64,000 nucleotides of DNA from contig BLAL01000242.1 in assembly GCA_015698045.1 (NCBI GenBank), positions 1,803,001 through 1,867,000 on the forward strand, read 5' to 3'. A program made the position numbers and the translations under genes. The stretch comes from Rhizophagus clarus. Taxonomy: Eukaryota; Glomeromycota; Glomeromycetes; Glomerales; Glomeraceae. Shown here piece after piece: positions 12,481-25,546 of the stretch. Positions within the stretch are counted from its first letter, which is position 1; every line of letters begins with the position of its first letter. The notes under the pieces were generated by a model, which saw only the letters and a program-made list of their open reading frames with translations, had not been told where the DNA came from and did no database searches.

Positions 12481-13406
12481 TTAATCATCAGAGCCACTTG
12501 ATTCGTCACTCGAAGTAACACAGGAAATACTACGCATGTATATTTTTTTGTTAAGTTGTTCCTTTTCCTTATCAATATGATCCATAATATCTATTTCATC
12601 TTCACTTTCATCGCTCGCATCACTGCTTTCATTTTGAAATTTATTATCAACCGCCATCGAATTATCTTCCTTTTTCTCAATCTCTTTTTGTTGAGTACGT
12701 TTGACACTATAATCAGGAAAAAATACTGCGTTGTCTAAAAAAAAAAAAAAAAATCAAGAATTTAAACGAGATCAAGAATAAGCACAAACACAAACAAATA
12801 TATATGATAAATATTTTGTGAATCATAAATAAAAAAAGTAAATAATACGAAAATAAACTTACACCAATGAACGTATGCCTCTAATTGAGTCGGAAATGTG
12901 TCGAAATTTAGGTCAATGATGCCGATCCAGAAATCAAATTGAGGTTTTCCAAGCCACCAATCTAATATTACTCTCGTTTGAAATAGTGTTGTAAGAACAT
13001 TAATTTCAATTATTTCTCCATCAAAACATTCACTATAAGAATATCCTGTATCTCTCCATATTGGAGTTAGAAGTAATTGATTCTTCTTTGACCATAAATC
13101 ATTTATGGTATGAACATAAGCTGACAAGGCTGTAAAATCAAAAATTCCTTTTACATAAGGACCTGGTAAGTCGATCAGTTTATCAATGATCTTGCCGATC
13201 TGTTTCAATTTTGGTTCCAATATGGAAAGCACCGGAATATCATCCGTAGTGTAACTTGTATCCCGTAATGTATCGAAAACTTGTAATAAACTGTAATAAG
13301 GATGGCTTTCATCTTTTATATCTTCAGCTCGAAATTCGTCTGGTAAATATTTTAATTTCCAGCTACGATGAGGCAAGTCTGCGATAGTCCAAGCTTGTTG
13401 AGTCAT
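12481..13406 (-). CDS. Two-exon hypothetical protein with acidic Ser/Asp-rich tail
   Basis: The coding sequence joins 13406-12863 and 12734-12481, giving 265 residues. The 128-bp intron starts GTAAGTTT and ends in a long T tract plus TAG. The frame continues across it from QLEAYVHW to YNAVFFPDYSVKRTQQKEIE. The N-terminal 180 residues look globular and Trp/Tyr-rich (MTQQAWTIADLPHRSWKLKY, DWWLGKPQFDFW) with no signal peptide or membrane segment. The last 80 residues are acidic and low in complexity (SSDASDESEDEID, SSDESSGSDD), which suggests a disordered tail with possible CK2-type sites. I do not recognise the family. Intact frames, a clean intron and higher GC than the surroundings argue for a real host gene. 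Confidence 0.85.
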
Positions 13407-13820
13407 ATTAAATATTTTTAAAAAATTTTGTTATTGATCAACTATTAGAATATTCTCTTTAAAAGTGACCTTTCTTCAATATGAAAAGGTTCAGTCGTTA
13501 AAAAAAAAAATTGAAAAAAAAAATTTTAAAATGTAGTGGTTAGAAGGAGGAGTTGCGTAAAGAAAAGTCTGCAAAATTGTGCCTGAAAAAATTCTAAATT
13601 TATATTTGACACAGAGCTACACTATTTATTGTGTGACAATATCGGAAGTATGGAATTGTATCAGGCAATTCAGGCAATTGTAACTTGTGCTTTTGCAGTT
13701 AAAGGCTTGGGGCTTTTAAAATATAAACCAGTTGGGTATGCCCATGTGGGGTATTACCGCATTAAATTTCTTTTATATAATAATTTTTTTTTTTTTTTTT
13801 TTTTTGAAAAAACAATAAAC

Positions 13821-13857
<37 letters not shown>

Positions 13858-14607
13858 GTAATAATAATAATAATAATAATAATCCTGGAGTGAGAGGGAA
13901 ATTTTTTTTTTTATAAAATTGTATAAAGTAAAAGTAAAAGTTATGTAAAAATAGCATAAATAGACTCTACATAAAGTTAGATATAATACGTAATAATTAT
14001 TTTTATTAGATCATGATTTTCGTTTCTTTGAACTTGTGTGATTTTTAGATTTTTACCCCAAGCCTTATAAATTTTTTTTTTTTTTTTTTTTATGGGGATC
14101 TCACATTATAAATTTAAACCAACAAACAATCAGTTTTTTTTTTTTTTTTTTTTTTTTTGCTTTCATAATCAAACAAAATTTATTTGTAAAATGAAATGAT
14201 GAATATATCTCACGGTTTAATTTTTTATGATTACTGTATTACGTGATTCTTCTCACGGGCTAATTCCTAATAATGTAATGGAATAATGGACTTTTTGGTT
14301 AAATTGTTTAATAAATATCAACCAATCGGAGTAAACCGAGTTGACAATCTAAACGATCATTTTATTTTAACGAATGAAATTTTTTTTTGAAAAAGAAAAA
14401 AAAAAAGAATTCATTTTAGAACAAACCTTCGATTAGAAGAAAAGAACGTTAATAAATTTTTTTTTAATTAACAAAATAGATTTACAAATTGAGATTTACT
14501 CTGTACAAGATTTCTGCACTAATATTTTGATTGACATTTAGATGCATTTTAATTTATAAACTTTAAATTTATAATTGATCACAAAATTCCACAAATAATT
14601 CACCAAT
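13407..14607. other. Intergenic, with AAT microsatellite and poly-T tracts
   Basis: An (AAT)n microsatellite occupies about 13821-13883, after a poly-T run of about 20. Further poly-T blocks lie near 14070 and 14135. The stretch 13629-13760 is GC-richer and partly open, but I could not link it to a gene. Confidence 0.55.
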
Positions 14608-14867
14608 ATGGATGATATGCAAAGTGCGATGGAAGTTTCCGTTGATACTTTTGATTTTAAACAATATTTAATAGGTGTGAAGATTTTTGTAGTTACGATT
14701 CTTCCGGCTTAATATTTTATTTACTTGGTCTCACATTTATTACTCCATATTGTATCATATTTAATTGTCTACATAAAATTACTACTATATCTAGAAAGAA
14801 AAAAGCGGAGAAGTTAGTGGAGAAAATTTGTTTCATACATCCCGGTATTAATCTTGGAATTTTTTGA
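14608..14867 (+). pseudogene. Small membrane-protein ORF with apparent frameshift
   Basis: ATG at 14608 opens MDDMQSAMEVSVDTFDFKQY, which stops after 34 codons. Near 14663 a second frame takes over and reads RCEDFCSYDSSGLIFYLLG and then a hydrophobic segment (LTFITPYCIIFNCL), a basic stretch (HKITTISRKKKAEKLVEK) and a stop at 14867. Joined, this would be a protein of roughly 85 residues with one membrane helix and a cytosolic basic tail. The shift amounts to one missing base in an AATAGG context. Sequencing error, a broken gene or an unusual splice are all possible. It lies 1.3 kb upstream of another membrane-protein gene on the same strand. Confidence 0.35.
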
Positions 14868-16138
14868 TTCGTAGTTGAATATCTTGTACGCCAATATACT
14901 TTAAATGAAATTAAAGTTTTATAATTTGAACGTGATTATACATACGATTACATATATTTAATATATATTTTAATATTATTATTTTAATTAATATATTTAC
15001 CAATATAAGGTTATAATAATTCCTCTGATTAGGAATATTTGCCGGTGAAACTTAATCACATGTAACATTCATGTAACAGGAATAGTTTTTTCCCGCCAAA
15101 AAAATATATATACATATTTTTTTTGTATTACGATCACGCTCCATTTTTGCTACATGTTTCAACTTTATAAACCAATCAAAATGAGTCTAATTTAGTATAA
15201 AACATGACGCTTTCTGACATAACAAAAAATAATATACTTTTATCGGATTAGTACAATCTTATTTGTAAATCTAACTCCTAGTTAAATCCATCATACTATA
15301 TATACGGTTTACAACGCGATAATGAGATTTTCGTTATTACTTGTATCGTTATATCGAATTTGTGATTTATCGAGTTTTGACTAAATTAATATAATTTAAC
15401 TTGTTCACTCACTCTTCATGATTTCATTCAAAAAAATAATTTTTTCATTGATAAAATGAAGCTTTTTATTTAATTAAAACTTGCATTTTTGCTCGAGTTT
15501 AGTTTTAAAAAGTATTAATTAAATTTCAGCCGAATAAAATTAACCCGTATAGTCATAGATACATTATGATAAATTAAAGCTAGTATTTTCCTGTTTATTT
15601 ACTATATTGACAAAAGCCGTGATTTTTTTTGTTTTCAAACAAGAATAATTTTATATCCAATCAAAAAAAAAGTTCTAACTGTCTATTATAATTTATTTAT
15701 CGTTATACTGTATATAAAGGAGTAAATTTGGAATTACCGTACTTACACATAAAAGCTTATAATGGACTTTCATTATTTATTTTACTATCATCATTTATAG
15801 AAAATACGTTAATTAACGTTAATTACTTCAATACTGCGTACTATACGTGTGTGGCTAAGCTTTCCGCATTTTATAAATTAAATTCGGTTCGATCAATTTA
15901 TCATCGTACTATATTACCGTAATAAAAAGTTAAGCAAAGCCACATCGAACAATCGTTCGCTCCCGAATTCTTCTTTAAATAAAATATGGAAAGAGGTTAA
16001 GAAAGGTTAAGGAAATTTAAATGTGGCTTATATTTTATCATACATCATATGTACTGTACATATACACGTATATATATCTCTCTCTATCATATAAAATTAA
16101 ATTATTTTCACACGAATCGCTAAAGAAAAAAAAAAAAA
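14868..16138. other. Intergenic region upstream of the membrane-protein gene
   Basis: No further gene is supported. The composition is less extreme than in the TE regions, and a CT repeat (TATATCTCTCTCTATC) lies about 60 bp before the next start codon. A 64-codon open stretch at 15728-15922 has no recognisable features and is probably chance. Confidence 0.4.
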
Positions 16139-17151
16139 ATGAAAAGAAAACTTTATAGGTCTCAGAATGTTAAAAGAACGGTACGTTAAAACTTAATATG
16201 TAATTTGTCTTTTTAAAAAATTAATCTTTCTGAAAATCCTTATATTTAGCCGTATAATATTGCTGCTATATTGCAACTTGGATTAATCGTATTTGATTTT
16301 GTAATGGATGTTCTTTTCGCATCTAAAAAGGTTCCAGAAGTAGCGAGCCTCTATATTCCAAAGTAAGGTGTTAGTCTTGCTAAATTATAATTTTTCGTTC
16401 AACTTAATCACTCATTTTGAAATATTCTTCCTTATATTCTCATTAGTACCATAATATTAATTCTATCATTAACAATAAATTTTATACTCGCATTATATAT
16501 AATAAATAATGAAAAATCTTCAAATCATGATTTTGAAAAATGGTTAAACGCAAAAAAGATGATTATATCAATTTTCATCTTAATTTCAAGTGCTGATATT
16601 GAAACATTAAATATTTTGCAAAGCTTTGGTTTTTTTAAATCTGAATTTAGTGATCAAACTACGAGAAAAATTTTTTGGGGTGCTTGTTTAGATATTTTTA
16701 TTGAAGATATACCTCAGGTCATAATTCAAGTAAGTAATAATAGAAAATATTTTTAATTTTAAAAGAAACCCGATTATATATTATTAATTTTCCTCTCTCT
16801 CTCTTTCAATTATAGATTTTATATTTTCGAAGTGTACTTAATTATGATGTAATATCTTTATTAGCATTGGCTTCATCCTGTTTAACACTTACAGTACACA
16901 TAATTGGTAGATCTTATCAGACAATAAATCCACGTCCTAAAATAAAAAGACCTGGTAGCCTTGGTCATCCTTTACAATTTAAACCGGATAATAATGATCG
17001 TGAAATGGTTCAAGGAAGGGACGGTAATAAGGGGAAATTGCCAGAGGTTGTTGTTGATTCTCAAAAGGATGATGATGATAAAGAAGTTAGAGAAATTGGT
17101 GATCTTAATAAACGTAGTTCTGTCAGTAGTTTTAAAGAAATGATTTCTTAA
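16139..17151 (+). CDS. Four-exon polytopic membrane protein, unnamed family
   Basis: The exons are 16139-16180, 16250-16362, 16447-16729 and 16816-17151 (257 residues). Introns of 69, 84 and 86 bp start GTACGT, GTAAGG and GTAAGT and end TTTAG, TTAG and TATAG; every junction keeps phase. The ATG at 16139 was chosen because it gives MKRKLYRSQNVKRT in phase with PYNIAAILQLG. Four or five hydrophobic segments follow: IAAILQLGLIVFDFVMDVLF, TIILILSLTINFILALYII, MIISIFILISSADIETLNIL, the motif FIEDIPQVIIQ and ISLLALASSCLTLTVHIIG. The C-terminal 75 residues are polar and charged (DSQKDDDDKEVREIGDLNKR) and probably cytosolic. From memory, SSADIE and EDIPQVIIQ recur in expanded Glomeromycotina membrane proteins of unknown function. 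Plasma or internal membrane cannot be told apart. Confidence 0.85.
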
Positions 17152-17832
17152 ATTAAAAAAATAAGAAGGGAATGAGAGGAAAGAGAAAAGTAAGATTTAC
17201 AAAAATCCCTAGTTTATTATTATTTTATTTTTTTTTATATATATATGTACTGTATTTATGTATATATTTATCTTTTTATTAATTATTTTTTTTTTTTTTT
17301 AAAAAAAAAAAAAAACCGTAACCATTTTATTAATAGTTATAAACTTTTAAACTATTATATTTTGCAAAAGTTGTTACAATAATTTATATATTACTTTAAT
17401 AGGTATGTTACCTGTTATAAACAAGAATATCTATTATTGAAATACTATTTTTTATTTATTTATTGCTTTTCTTTACCAATGCAACAATATTAAATAAATT
17501 TTAATAATATTAATATTAAAAAGTTTATATTAACTGAATTTATTATATAAATAAATAGTAATAGCTAATTAAAAATAATGTATAAAAAACTAAACTGGTA
17601 ATTTTATTTTTAATTTTTAAAAATACTTAAAAATTTTTTGTGATATAATCTTAATTTTGTTGAAAATATACATACATTTATTAGGACTATACTATATCAC
17701 TTATATATTATATGTAGTACTTCCAGTTAAAGACTGGTTTGAATGTCCATCCAAAAATTAATATAACTAATAAAAATTAAATATTATAAATAATAATAAT
17801 AAAAAATTAAGATATATATATAAAAACAAAAA
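17152..17832. other. AT-rich 3' flank, nothing recognised
   Basis: Only A/T-rich sequence with a poly-T/poly-A block at 17287-17316. No gene or repeat boundary is seen. Confidence 0.5.
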
Positions 17833-17840
17833 CCTATAAA

Positions 17841-18221
17841 CAGGGTTGGAAAAATACAGTGTACTAAGCAAAATTTTAGTACAGTACAGTACAGTACAGT
17901 ATAGTATACTACAGTTATGACACTGTACTAATTTGTATTATCTTATATTTTTATATATAATATAACCAAAAATTTTTAAAGAGTTTCTTGACATCTAGTA
18001 ATCCAATTTATAAGAATTTTTTTTTGTGTTTTATAGATCTTATTGAGCTTTACAAAATAAAAAAAAGTTTGTTCAAACTATTAAATGCCAAAATAATTAT
18101 ATAAATCAAATTTGAAAAAAGTTCTAAAAAAGTGTATTGTACTAAAAAATCTTAATACAATATAGTACAATACGTACTGTACTAACTGTACTGGTACAGT
18201 ACAGTACACTTTCCAACTCTG
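17841..18221. mobile_element. 381-bp hAT-type MITE with perfect 8-bp TSD
   Basis: CCTATAAA flanks both sides (17833-17840 and 18222-18229). The termini are CAGGGTTGGAAA and CAGAGTTGGAAA (reverse complement of the right end), a typical hAT form. Subterminal (GTACA)n runs lie inside both ends. The central about 110 bp match the core of the MITE at 50852-51228. There is no coding capacity. Confidence 0.85.
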
Positions 18222-18779
18222 CCTATAAACTAAATCTAAATCTGTTTTAAACTTTCATAAAATTAAAATTAATAATAAATAAAATAAAAAACTAATAAAA
18301 TTATAAAATTAAATTTATTATAATTCTTTATATTACTAATTTATATATATGCAATCATTCAATAGTTTTTTTTAAAAAGTCTCTAATACATAAATATGAT
18401 TGTAGAGAGAAAATTTAAGGATTTAATACAAGATCTTTAATTTATCCTTTAACTGAATGCTAAACCAAAGGAATTATATTTCTCTTTCTATTCTTTTTAG
18501 TATATTAATATAGGAAAGATAGTTTCAGAAATAGGTAATACAAATCATTATCATAAACTATACATATGACCAAAACTCAATAATTTCAGCCTAATTTTAT
18601 ATTCAGTTTTCAGACCAATTATTCTAAGATAAAACTTCAGTCAAAAGCTAAAAATCAGATCAAAATCTGAAATTAAGATCAAAATATGAAAATCTGGATG
18701 AAACCTTTTTTATATAGACCAAAATAATGACTCATATAATTTTTCAATTTGGATATCTTTAATAGACTAGTGGTATATT

Positions 18780-19520
18780 TATATTTTTTTTTCTTTAGTT
18801 ACAACTTTTTTCTATATTTTATTTTCTTTCTAGAAACACAATTTATGTTCCTCTTTTGATAATAATGTAGAGTTTTTTACTTTATTTTTATTTTTTAATT
18901 GTGATGCAGTTAACATTTTTTTTATCTTCACCTTTAGTGATGGCTTCTTAAATGTTTCTTAAAAAATAATAATAAGTTTTTTTTATCTTTATACTTATTA
19001 TTTAAGGATGCAAATAATATCCCTTTATTTTTTTTCTTTAGTTGCAGTTTTCTGAATTTTTTATTTTTATTTTCTTTTAAGAATATAACAGCTTCTTAAA
19101 AATTCAAATGGTAAATTTCTTTTTATCTTTGTTATTTTTCTTATTTAAGAATATAATTAAAATAATTTTTTGTTTTTTTTTTTTTATTTAGTAATACCTT
19201 TTTAGAGTTATTTAATATTTAATAGTTAGTTACTATTTATCTTTCTTTTTCTTTTTGTTCAGGGATGCAGTTAACATTCCTTTTTAGTATTTTCATTTAG
19301 CAATAAAATCTTGAATTTCATTAAGATTATTTTTTTTTTAATAATAACTTTTAATATTCTTTAAAGTCTAATAGTTGGATTAGTTGCTTTTCTTTGTAAA
19401 CTTTTCTTATTTTTCATTTTTCATTTTGCTTTAGTATTACCTAAAGTATTTTTTAATATTTAATTTTTTTTTTCATATTTTAGAATTTATTAACATTTCT
19501 CTTTACTTCTTTTAATAGAA
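18780..19520. repeat. T-rich degenerate array inside the hAT element
   Basis: Repeated phrases such as GATGCAGTTAACATT, TTTAGTTGCAGTTTT and TTTTATCTTT..TTATTTAAG recur at roughly 100-bp intervals. They look like a worn form of the pyrimidine-tract/AG arrays seen elsewhere in the window. The units are too diverged for exact borders. Confidence 0.4.
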
Positions 19521-19934
19521 TCCTTTAAAAAAATACTATATATTTTATTTAAAGCTAGAATATTATTAATCTGAAGTAACAAAGTAATGTTTGCAATAGA
19601 AAATTTTTAGACTTAATAATAGTTTTTGTTTCCTAATAATAAGGTTATTGATAATTTTAATTATCTCCTAATATATATGCATATAATAGATTTATATAAA
19701 ACAAATAAATAATTATGATATTAAAATAAGTGCTTATACAAATATTATAATTCTTTTTTTAAATTTTAAATATAAAATTAAATATCATACTTTATGAGTA
19801 TTATAAAATCAAAACTTTTTCATGAAAATTTTTCTTTTTTTACCATATTTTTTTTTTGCTCTTTTTACTTTTTTTTTATAACTTTTTTTTTTTTAATATT
19901 TTAATTTCATTTTTCTCATAGTATATCATCTAAT

Positions 19935-21400
19935 AAAGAATTTGCTAATACTAAAAAGAAAAGTAGTTGTCTAACTAAGAAAATATGGGATTAGTTTGAA
20001 AATGATAAGTAAATATTTAAAGGTTACTATTTGTCAATATGTATTTTTTGTGAGAAATATTAAGCTACTATTAAATCACTAAAACTTAAAAGATATTTAG
20101 CATATGAGTGTAAAAAAGTTGATAATAATACCAAAATCAAGATTCTAAAATTAATGTTAAGTAAAAAAGCAGATTTAGATAAAGTAATGTTACAGACTGA
20201 TGATAATGATAATAATTTTAAAAAATTTCTAACTTTAGTGAAAAAAGAGAATTAAATTAATGAAACATTGATAAAATTATTTATGTATTGCAATTTATTA
20301 TTTGCTCTTATTAAACATCCTTTTTTCCATGAATTTATTAAAATTTTACATGCTACTTATTGTCTTTCAACTTATTAAATTTTATCTAAGAATTATTTGC
20401 TTTAAGAAATTGCCAGAATTGATGTTAAAACTATGAAAATTATTAATGAAAAGATTAATCTTACAATTATATTTGATGGATAAACAGGTTTTTCTGATTA
20501 ATCTATCTATGACTATTGTTTAATTACTGAAGAACATAAGGAATATTTTTGGATGTTTGAAACTATTCCAATATTTTCTATCATACTGAACAATTTTTTG
20601 GTGAAGAATTAATTAAAATTATAGAAAGTAATGGTCCTGAAAAATTAGTAGTAGTGATATTAAATCAAGCGTCAAATGTTCATATTGCTTAAAAAATTTT
20701 ATATGAAAAATACCTTTATATTTTAAGTATCTGTTATATAGTTTATTTAATTAATCTAATCACAAAGGATTTATATAAACATATATTTGTAATAGAAAAA
20801 AAATAGGTATCATTTACCAATATTTTATAAAATCTTATACTATATGCCAATTTTTAAAAGAAGCTATTGAAATTTTGCAAATCAAAGAAAGTGGCTTAAA
20901 AAGTCATACAAAGATACGTTGATTTATAATGTGAGATTGCATTAGTTTAATTATATGACTTGAACATGTTTTTGCAAGAATAAATTTTAATTTATACTTT
21001 AAATAAAAGTATTATTTATTATATTTATTAAATAATTATTTACTATTATTATATTTTGATTATTTCAATTCATCAAAATGAAATTAAAGGTCAAATTAAA
21101 GATATTTTTTGTGATCAAAATTTTTTTGAAAATTGCAAAATTATTGCATCTGTTCTTTATCCTCTTAAGGTCTTTGTGAAATATTTGGAATTAAGAACTT
21201 CAACTTTTGCTGATTACTATATTTATTTGGCATCATTAGTAGGTACAATTTACCATTTATCAATTCAAAAAGTTAATTTTAAAAATTATTGTATAGAAAA
21301 ATTCAATAAGTACTGAAATGAATTTTCTAATGATACATATCTTTTAACATTTTTTTACATTCATATTATCATGATAAGATAAGATTAAAAAACTAATTAA
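19935..21400 (+). pseudogene. hAT transposase, N-terminal and catalytic part (broken)
   Basis: The fragments read in order as a hAT-type protein: a short Cys-containing N-terminal segment (ICIFCEKY), a linker (HPFFHEFIKILHATYCLSTY), then INEKINLTIIFDG and SIYDYCLITEEHKEYFWMFE. These are followed by FGEELIKIIESNGPEKLVVV, ASNVHIA and YPYI/ILSI..VHLINLITKDLYKH, as in DUF659-type hAT proteins. Many stops and frame changes are present (for example IFDG followed by TAA). The second acidic position, usually D in a VVSDQASN-like motif, reads N here. The clearest late open stretch is 21056-21316. The remainder of the gene resumes at 26641, beyond a 5.2-kb insertion. Confidence 0.7.
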
Positions 21401-23847
21401 TTTAATTATTAGTTATATTGTTAATAGTATTTTTTTTTATCACAGATCAAAGGCTGCCAAATTGGAAATCATTTAGGCTATCCTATAGGGGCTTAGATAA
21501 TTCCCAATTTTTTTTAATTTATTTTATTAGAGTATTTGATTGGTAATTTTAAAATGGTATAAATTGAGTATATTAGGTTATCAATAGGATATCAATAGGA
21601 TACCTATTTATTTGCAACTGGATATCAATAGAATTGACCTATTGCTATCTGATTTTTTTTTATTTACTTGTTTGGATTAACCTATTGATATCTATTTTTC
21701 TTATCTGATAACTTACCGATTGATGTTATTTTTACTAATTGTATCAATTTATGTGCATAATTTATTAAATTGTAATCAATTGGTTATGTCCGATTGCAAA
21801 AAATTTAATATTTAGAATCAAATACATACTTTCAATTGATTCTTAATTGCTACCTAATTGTCAATTTTATTACTATTGATTTATATTGCTAATTTTATTT
21901 CAATTAATTACAAATGTCAAATTAATGAATTATTACAAAATTACATTATATTATTATTCACTACTTTAAATATTCTACTATAATACCTAGCTAATTTGCT
22001 TAATTAATAGAATATTAATAATCCTTAAATTTCTTCTGTCTCATCAGTTCTGACTTTTTAAAAATCCTATTATAAAAAAAATGGAACACTGTTAATAATG
22101 TTTACTAATATTTCAATTTGAAAAAATTTTCATTTGAGTATTGATTCTGAGGTGTTCAGAGAGTTTTACAATTCTGATAGCTTAAATTGACATCTGAATT
22201 CTAAAAAAAAAAAAAAAGGAAGATTAGTATTAGAAATTAAAAGAAAAAATAATTAGAAAAAGCTTACCAGTCTGAAATTATAACTACAAAAAAATCTGAA
22301 AACTACAAAAAAAAGTAGAAGACCATTAGTATATGCCTATATATCTTCTATTTTAAAAAAGCTTTTTTTTAAGCTTACTGATCCAAAATGGTCCAAAAAA
22401 TTTGGAAACTATAAAAAATAAATAAAATAAAAGGTTATGAAAAACATATTTTTTTTTAAGCTTACTAGTCTGAAATGGTGTTCAAAGGAGTTTAAAAGCT
22501 ACAAAAAATAAAATAAAATAGAAGGTTAGTATAATAATACTTATATATCTTCTTAAAAAAAAAAATGAAAAAAATATTTTTTTTTAAGCTTACCAGTCTA
22601 AAATAGTATCCAAAGGAATCCAGAAGCTACAAAAAGTAAAATAAAATAAAAGATTAGTATAATGCTTATACACCTTCTTAAAAAAAATGAAAAAAATATT
22701 TTTTTTTAAGCTTACCAGTCTGAAATGACATCCAAAGGAGTTTGAAAGCTACAAAATGTAAAATAAAATAGAAGGTTAGTATAATGCTTATACATCTTCA
22801 AAAAAATGAAAAAATATATTTTTTTTAAGTTTACTAGTCTAAAATGATATCCAAAGGAGTCCAGAAGTTACAAAAAATAAAATAAAATAAAAAGTTAGTA
22901 TAATGCTTATACATCTTTTTAAAAAAAAATGAAAAAAAATATTTTTTTTTAAGCTTACTGGTTCAAAATGGTGTTTAAAAAAGTCTAGAAGCTACAAAAA
23001 ATAAAATAAAATAGAAGATTAGTATAATACTTATACACCTTCTTAAAAAAATGAAAAAAAATATTTTTTTTAAACTTACCAGTTCAAATTGATGTCTAAG
23101 AGGTCCAGAAACTATAAAAATAAACAAAGAAAAAGTTAGTATAACATCTATACATCTTCTACTTAAAAAAACTTGATTTTTTTTTATTTAACTAACCAAT
23201 CTAAAATGGCATTTAGGAGGTCTAAAAGCTACAAAAAAAAAGTAGATAACTGTTAATATATGCTTATATGTCTTTTACCTAAAAAAAATGTTTTTTTTTT
23301 TTTTTAAGTTTACCAATCTAAAATAGTGTTCAGAAGGTCCAGAACCTATAAAAAAATAAAGTAGAAGATTAGTATAATGCATATATGCTTTCTACTAAAA
23401 AAAAAATGAAAATTTTTTTTTTTAAGCTTGCCAGTCTGAAATGATATCTAAAGGAGACCAGAAGCTATAGAAATAAATAAACTAAAAGGTTAATATAACG
23501 CATATACATTTTTTACTTAAAAATTTTTTTTTTTATTTAACTTATTCTGATCTGAAATGACTCTAAAAACTATTAAAAAAAAATAAAATAGAAGGTTAGT
23601 ATAATGCCTATATCCTTCTACTTAAAAAATATCTTTTTTTATTTAACTTATTGCTGGTCTGGAATGGTATTACAAGGTTCAGAACCTATAGAAAAAAAAT
23701 AAAGTAGAAGGGTAGTATAATGTATATATGCCTTCTACTTAAAGAAAAAATAAACTTTTTTTTTACTTAACTCATTGGTCTAAAATAGCATCTAAAGGAG
23801 TTCAGATCTATAGAAAAAAATAAAATAGGTTAATATAACGCTTATAC

Positions 23848-25546
23848 TAGAGGTATGTTCTGAATTCATTCAACTGATCATCTGATGAAACTATTCAAAA
23901 AAAATTGATTTAGATTGATCTGTTTGTATTACCAGTTTGACCAGATGGTTCATCAGATATCTGATCAATCCAGTAATCTGTTTTGTATTACTAGTTTGAC
24001 TGGTTAGCCAGATAGTTTATCAGATATTCAGTCAATCTGATAATCTGTTTGTTATCAAAAAAAAGTTTTGTTGATAAAAAATACATATATATATATATTT
24101 TTTTATTCTTTCAAGATAGCAAATTAGATTATCAGACAGATTGCATAATACAAATCATCTGATGATCTCTTTTTCTTTCTTAAAGAAGTTTTCCAGACGA
24201 AAATTATGACCAGATTTTTTTAAATTGAAGTGAGGACTAAAGAGGAAGTAATTTTTTTATTTAATGTCATTTTTATAAGGTTACCAAACAAAAAATATGA
24301 CTGGACTTTTGAAATTAAGGTAAGGGAGTGCTGGTAAGAAAGGAGTTTATTTTTTTTTTTAATAAATTTATTTTTTTTCTTTATTATAGGGTTGCCAGAT
24401 GAAAAACATGACCAGACTTTTTGAAATTGAGTAAGAAATGGCTGAAAAAGTGAGAGTTTATTTGTTTTTTTAATAAATTTATTTTTTTTTTATTATAGAA
24501 TTGCTGGATGAAAAACATGACTGGACTTTTGAAATTAAGGTAAAGAAGCACTGAAGAAGGAGGGAGTTTATTTTTTTTTTTCAATAAATTTATTTTTTTT
24601 CTTTATTATAGGGTTGCTAGACGAAAAACATAACTAGACTTTTTGAAATTGAGGTAAGAGAGTGCTGGAGAAGGGGGAAGTTTATTTTTTTTTCAACAAA
24701 TTTATTTTTTTTCTTTATTATAGGACTGCTAGATGAAAAATATGACCAGACTTTTGAAATTAAGGTAAAGAAGGGCTGGAAAAGAAAGAGTTTAATTTTT
24801 TTTTTTAATAAATTTATTTTTTTTATTATAGGGTTACCAGACGAAAAACACGACTAGACTTTTAAGATTGAGGTAAGAGAAGGCTGGATAAGAAGAAGTT
24901 TAAATTTTTTTTAATAAATTTATTTTTTTTCTTTATTATAGGATTATCAGATAAAAAACATGATCAGACTTTTGAAGTTGCCAGACAAAAAATACGAATG
25001 GACTTTTAAAAACAAAGTAGAGGAAGGTTAATAATATTAATTAATTTATTTTTTTTTTTTTCTTCTTAAAAAATGTTTTGTAATTGAGTTAAAGAAGGAT
25101 CAAGAGAAATTTTGGTTATTTTCTTTAAAGAAATATTTTTACTTTTTTTTTTTTTATAATTTAAAAGAGATTTTTTTAATTTAATAATAATAATAATTTT
25201 TTTTGAACTTTGAAATTAATGTATTAATTTATTATGACTTCAAAAATTTTATCTAATAAAAAAAATCAATAAAAAAGATCAGATTATTTGATCAATCTGT
25301 TCAATCTGATCAATCTGGTCAATCCATTTATCCATGTATTTTTTTTTTTAAAAAAAATTAATAAAAAAAATCAGATTATTTGATCAATCTGGTCAATCTA
25401 GTCATCTGTATAACATCTGATCAATCTGATGTTATCTGATGGTTCCATCTGGATTATCTGCAAACTGTTCATTTATAATTCAGATGATCTGTTTTTTGAT
25501 CAGTTCAGATGACAGATTGAACAGATTTTATTAGAGCAGACCTTTA
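23848..25546. mobile_element. 1.7-kb hAT-like element nested inside the array
   Basis: The left end is TAGAGGTATGTTCT and the reverse complement of the right end TAAAGGTCTGCTCT. The flanking octamers GCTTATAC (23840-23847) and GCCTATAT (25547-25554) differ at two positions and match the array's own sequence, so they are probably an aged 8-bp TSD. The subterminal regions are packed with GATCAATCTG/CATCTGATGA motifs. The interior is the plus-strand array at 24190-25030. Confidence 0.7.
24190..25030 (+). repeat. About 112-bp array with splice-like borders (LPDEKHDQTF type)
   Basis: About eight units are present. Each has TTTATTTTTTTTCTTTATTATAG, a 41-42-nt core, then GTAAGAG or GTAAAG and a spacer. 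The 41-nt cores read LPDEKHDQTFEIK; the 42-nt ones have an extra T in the ACTTTTT run and change frame. The core is clearly related to that of the arrays at 29.15-29.95 kb and 1-500. Confidence 0.8.

Noticed and set aside
13629..13916. 95-codon frame with poly-Asn
   Set aside because: The Asn run is an AAT microsatellite after a poly-T tract; no other coding support.
16961..17143. Alternative frame inside the last exon of the membrane-protein gene
   Set aside because: Shadow of the real exon in another frame.
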